From Janthinobacterium sp. CG3 (GTDB lineage: Bacteria > Pseudomonadota > Gammaproteobacteria > Burkholderiales > Burkholderiaceae_D): DNA of 64,000 bases. Shown here piece after piece: positions 58,379 through 64,000 of this stretch (positions are counted from its first letter, which is position 1; each line of letters begins with the position of its first letter). The position numbers and the translations under genes were made by a program. The stretch spans positions 3,809,767 through 3,873,766 of the forward strand of contig NZ_KB467824.1 in assembly GCF_000344615.1 (NCBI RefSeq), given 5' to 3'. The notes under the pieces are model-generated. The model was not told the DNA's origin and searched no databases. It saw only the letters and a list, made by a program, of their open reading frames with translations.

Positions 58379-61300
58379 TTAATACAGCTCGCGCAGATAA
58401 ATGATCGGCCCGGCCTTGTAGAGGCCGAACGTGGCCTGCGCCGGGGCGCTCGGCAGGTATAGACTGCTCGGATTGCCCGGCAACAGGAAATTGATGATCG
58501 CACTGCCATTGTTGCCGGCGCCGGGGGCCGCCAAGCGCACCCTGGCCTCGCCGCCGGTGAAGGGCTGCTGGCCGGCCGGGCCGGCCAGCAGCACCGCCTT
58601 GCACTTGCTGGCCGCGGCCGCGTTGTACAGGTTCTTCGTGCAGGCGCTCAGACTCAGCGCGCTCGGCGTCAAGGCGCTGCTGTCGGCAAGGTTGGTGATC
58701 CAGGCGCCGGCGGCGTTGCGCAGTTGCGCGCGCACCGTGATCGTCATCGGCAACAACTCGGAGCCGTAATTGTTCGGGATCAGCATGCGCCCGCTGACGA
58801 CGGTCAGGCCGGCCTCGGCGCTGTCGCTGGCGACGGCGCGCAGCGAGCTGGCGCGGTCGCTGTCGATGGCGCGGAAAAACACCTTGCTGGGCAGCGCGGT
58901 GATGGCCGGGTAGACATAGGTCTGGATCGCCCGCGCCTGGCCCAGCACGAACAACGACGCCGCCATTGGCGCCCCGGCGCCGGCCGCGTAACGCGGGTCG
59001 CCGGCCGCGTTCTGGGTGGTGCCGCCGTTGGCCAGCCAGCCCGTCAACAGAACTTGCTTGGCCAGGTTGGTGCCGGCGGGGTTGGCGGGGCTGGCGGGGC
59101 CGGAATAGTTCCGCGTAACGATACCGTCGGCGTTCAAGGCCCGCACCTGCAAGCCGAAGCCCTGGCTGGCGTAGACGAAGCCGTTGAGCGGAGCGACGCA
59201 GTTCAACACCCCGGCAATGCAGGTCATCGGCACGCCCGCGGTCAACGCGCCGGCCGGCAGTACCAGGGTGTCGAAACGGTCGGGAATAAAGCGCCCGACG
59301 TTGCCGCTGCCAGTGTCCGCGTTCAGCAGTTTGCCGGCGGAGTCCAGCGTCGGCGCGCCGGCGCTGCCGAGGTAACCGTTGCCGTTGGCGACCTTGGCGC
59401 TCAGCTTGATGACGCCCACTTCGCTCCAGGCCAAGTCGCTGACCGTCGCCGTGCCGGCGCCGAAGGACGGCGCCAGGTTGCCGCTCAAGCCGCCGTAGCC
59501 GGTAGCCGGCGCCGGCAGCCCCTCCGTTGCCGCCAGGCTCACCGTTTGCCTGGGCGTCTCCGCGCCGAAGTTGCCGGTGGTGGCGCCGTTGACGTTGCGC
59601 GCCGTGATCGTCGCGGAAAACGCCTTGCCGGCCGTGGTGAACACGGCGCCGGCGACGCTGGGGCTGGCGGCGCTCTGCGCGTCGACTGCGGGCGTGGCGC
59701 CGTCCCAGACCTTGTCGAATGTGAGCGTCGCCGGGGCCACCACGAAGGCGGCCGAGCCGCGCATCAGCAGCCCGGCGTCGCCGCCCGCGGCGCTGCCGCT
59801 GTAGACGGCGTTGACGCTGATGCGGCCAACGTCGGCGTACTTCCAGCCGGCGCTGGCCACGCCGCCGGCGTCGAAATGCAGCGGCGCCGCGACGCTGCCG
59901 GCGCCGCAGGCGATGGCCGTGCCGGCGAGCAATGCCTTGACGCCGCTGGTGGCGGGGTTGTCGTACACGCAGCTGAGGTTGACGACCTTGTCGGCATTGG
60001 CGAACATCGGCACGCAAGCCTGGCGGTCGCCGGACGCTTGCACCGCGCTGACCGAGATGCCGACCATGCTGTCGGCCCGGTGGTTGGGGATGCCGAGCAC
60101 CAGGGCGGCGTCCGAGAATTCCATTATGCATTGTTTGGCGGGGTCGGAGGTGGCGGCGTTGACGCAGGTGGCCGGGTTCGACAGCGCCGCCGGGTTCGAC
60201 TGCGCCGCCAGCGTGGCCGCGCCGCTGGTGAGCCGGCGCACCGTGGCGGCGCCGCTGACGCCGCTGGCGTCGAGCGTGACGGCCTGCCTGCCCGGCGTCA
60301 GCGTCACGCTCGGCTTGCCGCTGTAGTGCGGCGCGCTGCAGGCGGCGTTGGCGCAGGCCGTCAGCGTTACCGCGCGCGCCTGGCAGGTCAGCGCCGTGCC
60401 GGGGTGCGTGATGAGGATGTGGTGCGGCCCGGCCGGCGTCGGCGCGGCGCAGCTCGGCCCCCTCGGCGTGCTGGAGGCGTCGTAGCCGCTGTCGTTGGTG
60501 ACGCAGTTGCACGGCGCGTCGACGGTGCCGCCGTTGCAGGTGATGGTCTTGGCCACCCGCCCGTGCCTGCCCAGCGTGATTGCGTCCACCGTGGCGTTGC
60601 CGCCGATATAGGCGCCCGCCGGTTCCAGCGTGACGCTGCCGGCCACAACGTCGCCCGAAATCGCGTCGCCCGAGCCGAGCGTGAGCGACGTCGACGCCGT
60701 GACGTTGCCGTTGACCACGACGCCGGAGGGGTGGACGTCGACGACGGCCGACACCAGGTTGCCGTTGACGGTGTTGTTGGCACCGACGCTCAGCTTGGTC
60801 GAGGCCGTCAGGTTGCCGTTCACCGTGCTGTTGGCGGCGTTGATGTCGATCGTCGCCGCCGTCACCGCGCCCTGCAGCGCGCTGCCCGAGGCCAGCGTGA
60901 ACGTGCCGCGGGCGCTGACGTTGCCGCTCAGCGAAGACTGCGCGCCGGTGCTCACGTCGGCGCCCGAGATGGCGCCGACCACGGTCGCGTGCGAGGCGAT
61001 GTCGACGTTGCCGACGGCGCTCAGGCTACCGGTCACCTTGGTCGCCGAGCCGCTGCCGATCTTGATCGTCGTGGCGGCGATATTGGCGACGATGCTCTGC
61101 GCCTGCGCGCCCATGCTGAAGGTGCCGCCCCGGGCGGTCAGCGTGCCGCCGCTAATTTGCAGGTTGTCGGTTTTAACGCCGCCGATGTCGAGGTTGCCGT
61201 TCACCGTCAACGCGGCGCTGCCGCTCATGACCAGCCCCTGGTGGAAGCCGAAGTCGAAGGAGCCGGCCGCCACCGTCACCGCGTAGCCGCCGGCGATGGT

Positions 61301-61474
61301 CACGACGTCGTTCTGGCCCCCCAGCGCCAGCGTGGCGCAGGTGTAGGCATTGCCCGCCAGCGTGCACGAGGCCACCGGGGCGCCGTTGAAAAGGAGGTTG
61401 CCGGCCCGCGTAGGCACGGCCAGGCCGAGCAGCGCCAAGCCGGCCAAAAAAAATATAGCACGGGCAATGTTCAT
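58379..61474 (-). CDS. MshQ-like surface protein (DUF6701)
   Basis: The product is 1,031 aa. A signal peptide (1-24) is followed by a repetitive region (about 60-320) with many TVNGNLT/VGANNTVNG-type units, reminiscent of a bactofilin-like beta solenoid. Cysteine-bearing middle and C-terminal regions follow, and the end FGLYKAGPIIYLRELY is characteristic of MshQ/DUF6701 proteins. These belong to MSHA-type pilus systems and probably sit at the cell surface or pilus tip. No other msh genes are in the window. Reading frame is intact throughout. Confidence 0.88.
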   Translation of the reverse strand: MNIARAIFFLAGLALLGLAVPTRAGNLLFNGAPVASCTLAGNAYTCATLALGGQNDVVTIAGGYAVTVAAGSFDFGFHQGLVMSGSAALTVNGNLDIGGVKTDNLQISGGTLTARGGTFSMGAQAQSIVANIAATTIKIGSGSATKVTGSLSAVGNVDIASHATVVGAISGADVSTGAQSSLSGNVSARGTFTLASGSALQGAVTAATIDINAANSTVNGNLTASTKLSVGANNTVNGNLVSAVVDVHPSGVVVNGNVTASTSLTLGSGDAISGDVVAGSVTLEPAGAYIGGNATVDAITLGRHGRVAKTITCNGGTVDAPCNCVTNDSGYDASSTPRGPSCAAPTPAGPHHILITHPGTALTCQARAVTLTACANAACSAPHYSGKPSVTLTPGRQAVTLDASGVSGAATVRRLTSGAATLAAQSNPAALSNPATCVNAATSDPAKQCIMEFSDAALVLGIPNHRADSMVGISVSAVQASGDRQACVPMFANADKVVNLSCVYDNPATSGVKALLAGTAIACGAGSVAAPLHFDAGGVASAGWKYADVGRISVNAVYSGSAAGGDAGLLMRGSAAFVVAPATLTFDKVWDGATPAVDAQSAASPSVAGAVFTTAGKAFSATITARNVNGATTGNFGAETPRQTVSLAATEGLPAPATGYGGLSGNLAPSFGAGTATVSDLAWSEVGVIKLSAKVANGNGYLGSAGAPTLDSAGKLLNADTGSGNVGRFIPDRFDTLVLPAGALTAGVPMTCIAGVLNCVAPLNGFVYASQGFGLQVRALNADGIVTRNYSGPASPANPAGTNLAKQVLLTGWLANGGTTQNAAGDPRYAAGAGAPMAASLFVLGQARAIQTYVYPAITALPSKVFFRAIDSDRASSLRAVASDSAEAGLTVVSGRMLIPNNYGSELLPMTITVRAQLRNAAGAWITNLADSSALTPSALSLSACTKNLYNAAAASKCKAVLLAGPAGQQPFTGGEARVRLAAPGAGNNGSAIINFLLPGNPSSLYLPSAPAQATFGLYKAGPIIYLRELY

Positions 61475-61692
61475 GTCCGATTATAGGGCTGTTTCGACGC
61501 CGGGCGCAGCGCCGCCGCCGCCGCCGGCAATAAATGCCACCCGACAATACTATGCCGCTTGCCGGGGCAGCCAATACATTCCTGACAACAACATTATCCA
61601 TACGCCAATTCAGCCGCGCGCGGCCTGTCAAACGAACGTGAGCGGCGCCGCGGGAACCGTTAAAATCGCATCCTCACACTGCAGGAGTCAAG

Positions 61693-62199
61693 ATGAACTG
61701 GTCGGAAATTGGCGATACGCTGTGCCCCATCGCGCGCTGCCTGGCGGTGGTCGGCGATCGCTGGACCATGCTGATCATGCGCGAACTATTCTTTGGCAAC
61801 CAGCGTTTCGACGGCCTGCAAGCCCAGACCGGCATGTCGCCGCACCTGTTGTCGACGCGCCTGAAGCGGCTCGAGGGCGACGGCGTCCTGGCGCGCGAGG
61901 TCTACCACGCCAAGCCGCGGCGCTACCAATATTGCCTGACCGCCAAGGGCGAGGACCTGTTCCCCATCGTGCTGACGCTGGCCGGCTGGGGCGACAAATG
62001 GGGCGAACTTGATCCGGCGCTAGCGGCCCTCAACGTGGTGCACCGGCACTGCGGCAAGCGGCTCGAGATCGCGCTGGCCTGTAGCGATTGCGGCGAGCAA
62101 TTCGACGGCGCCGACCTGGACATGACCTTCGGCGTCGCCTACGACGCCGAGCGCGCCGGGCGCGCCGCCAGCTTCCAGGCCAACAAGGTGCGCGACTAG
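61693..62199 (+). CDS. HxlR-family transcriptional regulator
   Basis: The product is 168 aa. The HxlR winged helix includes CPIARCLAVVGDRWTMLIMR, FFGNQRFDGLQAQTGMSPHLLSTRL in two parts, and PRRYQYCLTAKGEDLFPIV. The Cys near the start (LCPIARC) is the redox-type position of this family. A C-terminal extension has HCGK and CSDCGEQ, a possible small metal-binding site. The ribosome site is AGGAG. Its target is not evident; the next gene downstream is a remnant lipoprotein. Confidence 0.9.
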   Translation: MNWSEIGDTLCPIARCLAVVGDRWTMLIMRELFFGNQRFDGLQAQTGMSPHLLSTRLKRLEGDGVLAREVYHAKPRRYQYCLTAKGEDLFPIVLTLAGWGDKWGELDPALAALNVVHRHCGKRLEIALACSDCGEQFDGADLDMTFGVAYDAERAGRAASFQANKVRD

Positions 62200-62305
62200 G
62201 CCAAGCGCGTGCTGCCAACCCAAGCTGGCCGCGCTGAACTAGGCTACGCCGCATAGGTCTACTCCTAGGCGAACCGCCGTTCGCCATCGTCCCGCGGAGC
62301 CTGCC

Positions 62306-62632
62306 ATGTCCAACCCGAACCCCGCCGTTTTTGCCCCCGCCGCCCGCGCCGCCATAGCCCGGCTGGTCCGGCGCGTGCCGCACCTGCTGCCGTTCGCCGT
62401 GCTGCTGCCGGCGCTGACCGCCTGCGGCGGCGGTGGCGGTGGCGACCTGTATTCCGACTATTGCGGCGGCTCGCTGAGAAGCTTGGTCTACCGCAACGGC
62501 GCGGTGGGCGAGGTGCGCGACTGGCCGGTCGCCGACATCGGCAACGTCGTCTGGTTCGGGCAGGACGGCCAAAACGAACTTTATATGTTGAGCGCGGCCG
62601 GCACCGTCTACCGCATCGTGCGGGCGCCGTGA
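62306..62632 (+). CDS. Lipoprotein remnant of a PQQ-type sugar dehydrogenase
   Basis: The frame encodes 108 aa. Residues 1-46 form a lipoprotein signal with the lipobox LTAC and a glycine run. The remaining part, LYSDYCGGSLRSLVYRNG and VVWFGQDGQNELYMLSAAG, matches the very C-terminus of PQQ-dependent sugar (glucose/sorbosone) dehydrogenases, which are normally 350 residues or more. The whole beta-propeller between is absent with the frame kept. It is probably non-functional, but a secreted lipopeptide could still be made. GGAG precedes the start. Confidence 0.65.
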   Translation: MSNPNPAVFAPAARAAIARLVRRVPHLLPFAVLLPALTACGGGGGGDLYSDYCGGSLRSLVYRNGAVGEVRDWPVADIGNVVWFGQDGQNELYMLSAAGTVYRIVRAP

Positions 62633-62743
62633 GCGGGAGGGCCAGGCTGGGCATTTTTCCCGGCGCCGCCGAAAGCGAGGCGCTAGAATTGCGTGTTACG
62701 CGTACGCATCGCGCCGCGCGCCGCCCACGCTCACGAGGACAAC

Positions 62744-63187
62744 ATGGCCCGTTTACAACTTGAATTTCCCGAAGATCAATATTGTTATTCGTCGCAACTG
62801 ACGGTGCGGGTGACCGACATCAATGGCGCCAACCACCTCGGCAACGATTCGATGATTTCGATGATATCGGAGGCGCGCGCGCGTTTCCTGTTTGAATTGG
62901 GCGTGCGCGAAACCGAGATCGACGGCACCGGCATCATCGTCACCGACCTGGCCACCACCTACAAGGCGGAGGCGCACGCGCGCGACCAGTTGCTGTTCGA
63001 GGTGGGCGTGATGGACTTTAACAAATACGGCGGCGACATCACCTTCCGCGTCAGCCGTCCGCGCGACCAGGCCTTGATCGCGATGGCCAAGTCGGGCTTC
63101 GTGTTTTTCAACTACAAGACCAGCCAGGTGGTGCCGATGCCGGACGAGTTCCGCGCCAAGTTCCCGCAGGTGAACTGGATGGACTGA
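62744..63187 (+). CDS. Hotdog-fold thioesterase-family protein
   Basis: The product is 147 aa, a single hotdog-fold domain of the 4-hydroxybenzoyl-CoA thioesterase type. It has VRVTDINGANHLGNDSMISM (the usual Asp/Asn-Gly-H-N active-site segment), SEARARFLFELG, and VTDLATTYKAEAHARDQLLF. It is likely an acyl-CoA thioesterase of unknown substrate. The ATG has ACGAGGAC upstream. Confidence 0.88.
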   Translation: MARLQLEFPEDQYCYSSQLTVRVTDINGANHLGNDSMISMISEARARFLFELGVRETEIDGTGIIVTDLATTYKAEAHARDQLLFEVGVMDFNKYGGDITFRVSRPRDQALIAMAKSGFVFFNYKTSQVVPMPDEFRAKFPQVNWMD

Positions 63188-63212
63188 GGCGCCGCGCGCG
63201 GCGCCGGCAGCG

Positions 63213-63701
63213 CTAGCCACGCGGCGCGGCCTTGAACTGCTTGGCGAACCAGTCGTCGATCATGCGCTTTTCATAGCGCAAGCGGTCGCCCGACGCATAG
63301 CGGTTGAGCTTGTTCATATACGCCATGTCGGACAACTTCGCCTCGCCGCTGTCCAGTACCTGACCGTTCGACTCCAGCGTATAACGCAAGCTGATGCGCG
63401 GCCAATCGGCGCCGCCGCGCAACACCCGGATCTCGTCGGCGGTCCGGCCGGTCCGCTCTTCCCTGCCCGCCAAGTCGATGTCGCGGACCTCGACGTTCAG
63501 GTTCTGGCCGGCCGGCAAGCTCTTGCCCAGAATAAGGAAATGCGCGCTCAACTCCTTGAGAATCCGCTCGCGCTCCGCTATCGAGAACGGCAGGTCGGAG
63601 AATTTTTCCGGCTGGGTGTAGCTGACACTCACGGCCGCCCAAGTGCCGCCGCTGAGCGCCAGCGCGCACGCCGCCAGCATGGTTCGAGAAAATACGCGCA
63701 T
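63213..63701 (-). CDS. DUF3016-family secreted protein
   Basis: The product is 162 aa with a signal peptide (1-22, ending TWA). The mature part contains VSYTQPEKFSDLPFSIAERE, LNVEVRDIDLAGRE and the C-terminal LRYEKRMIDDWFAKQFK, characteristic of DUF3016 proteins of proteobacteria. They are periplasmic and their function is unknown. The ribosome site is AAGGA. It converges with the thioesterase gene with a 25-bp gap. Confidence 0.9.
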   Translation of the reverse strand: MRVFSRTMLAACALALSGGTWAAVSVSYTQPEKFSDLPFSIAERERILKELSAHFLILGKSLPAGQNLNVEVRDIDLAGREERTGRTADEIRVLRGGADWPRISLRYTLESNGQVLDSGEAKLSDMAYMNKLNRYASGDRLRYEKRMIDDWFAKQFKAAPRG

Positions 63702-64000
63702 GATCTATCCTTTCCAATGGAAGCGGCGGCACAGGCCAACGCCGACCGTCAAGCGACTATAGGCCTTTCCCCGTCCCTTGGCAGCATAAGCAATATTTTG
63801 TTACGTCTGTCGCCTCTGGCATATGATCGACAAGCAAAATATTTTTCCCAAAAGTTACAAACATTAACAAAAACAAAGTATTGTTTCGTATGCACGGATA
63901 TTTACTATTAAACACGAATAAATACGGCCACCACTGGTTATTTATTGCAATTCGGCAGTTTTTTTTCGTCAGCCGGCCCGCGCCCCGCGTGTTGCCCTGT
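63702..64000. other. AT-rich intergenic end of the window
   Basis: This 299-bp end region is unusually AT-rich for the window, with A-tracts such as AACATTAACAAAAACAAAG (about 63860-63880). It probably contains promoters for the DUF3016 gene and for a gene beyond the edge. No coding frame is supported. Confidence 0.5.

Overview
The window is high-GC bacterial chromosome, most likely from a betaproteobacterium of the family Oxalobacteraceae (Massilia, Duganella or Janthinobacterium type). This is inferred from the rRNA operon layout (16S, tRNA-Ile, tRNA-Ala, 23S), the rpe-gph-trpEGDC order, PEP-CTERM surface proteins, a MshQ-type protein and the codon bias. No plasmid or phage backbone is visible. 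Assignments rest on reading the translated sequence and on known family motifs; no database search was run.

Layout. 1-2,600: the start of an rRNA operon on the minus strand (promoter, boxA leader, 16S, tRNA-Ile, tRNA-Ala, boxA spacer, 5' end of 23S). 2,690-6,100: enoyl-CoA hydratase, a universal stress protein behind a perfect FNR/Anr box, MltA, a tiny membrane protein and ApaG. 6,370-12,700: rpe, gph, an unlabelled tryptophan leader peptide with attenuator, then trpE, trpG, trpD, a LysE-type exporter and trpC. 12,700-20,700: a TonB-like lipoprotein, an M61 peptidase, a MocA-like nucleotidyltransferase with a Tat-exported molybdenum hydroxylase (IorAB type), DsbC and a UbiH-family monooxygenase.

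20,900-29,400 is the least orderly part. Two complete tRNA-Phe genes and two detached tRNA-Phe 3' halves, each followed by a terminator, alternate with gene scraps, a PEP-CTERM protein, a periplasmic-sensor diguanylate cyclase, an AraC/VOC/membrane-protein cassette and truncated genes (a solute-binding protein, a histone-deacetylase-family piece and a Pat-type acetyltransferase without its ATP-grasp core).

29,500-47,400: a J-domain protein, UvsE, a DUF2058 protein, a second PEP-CTERM protein, three adjacent AIM24 paralogues, a MEDS-GGDEF-EAL protein, a SWIM/SNF2 helicase, an Lrp regulator divergent from acetolactate synthase, a shortened AraC regulator and a cytochrome P450. 47,500-64,000: carA and a carB carrying an extra C-terminal domain that resembles nucleoside deoxyribosyltransferases, a chemoreceptor, a MazG-like pyrophosphohydrolase, a DEAD-box helicase with two RNA-binding domains, a MshQ-like adhesin, an HxlR regulator, a lipoprotein that looks like a gutted PQQ sugar dehydrogenase, a thioesterase and a DUF3016 protein.

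The most notable observations are the CarB fusion, the repeated tRNA-Phe halves, a series of genes that keep both ends but have lost their middles, the trp attenuator, two FNR/Anr boxes, and two dispersed intergenic palindrome families.
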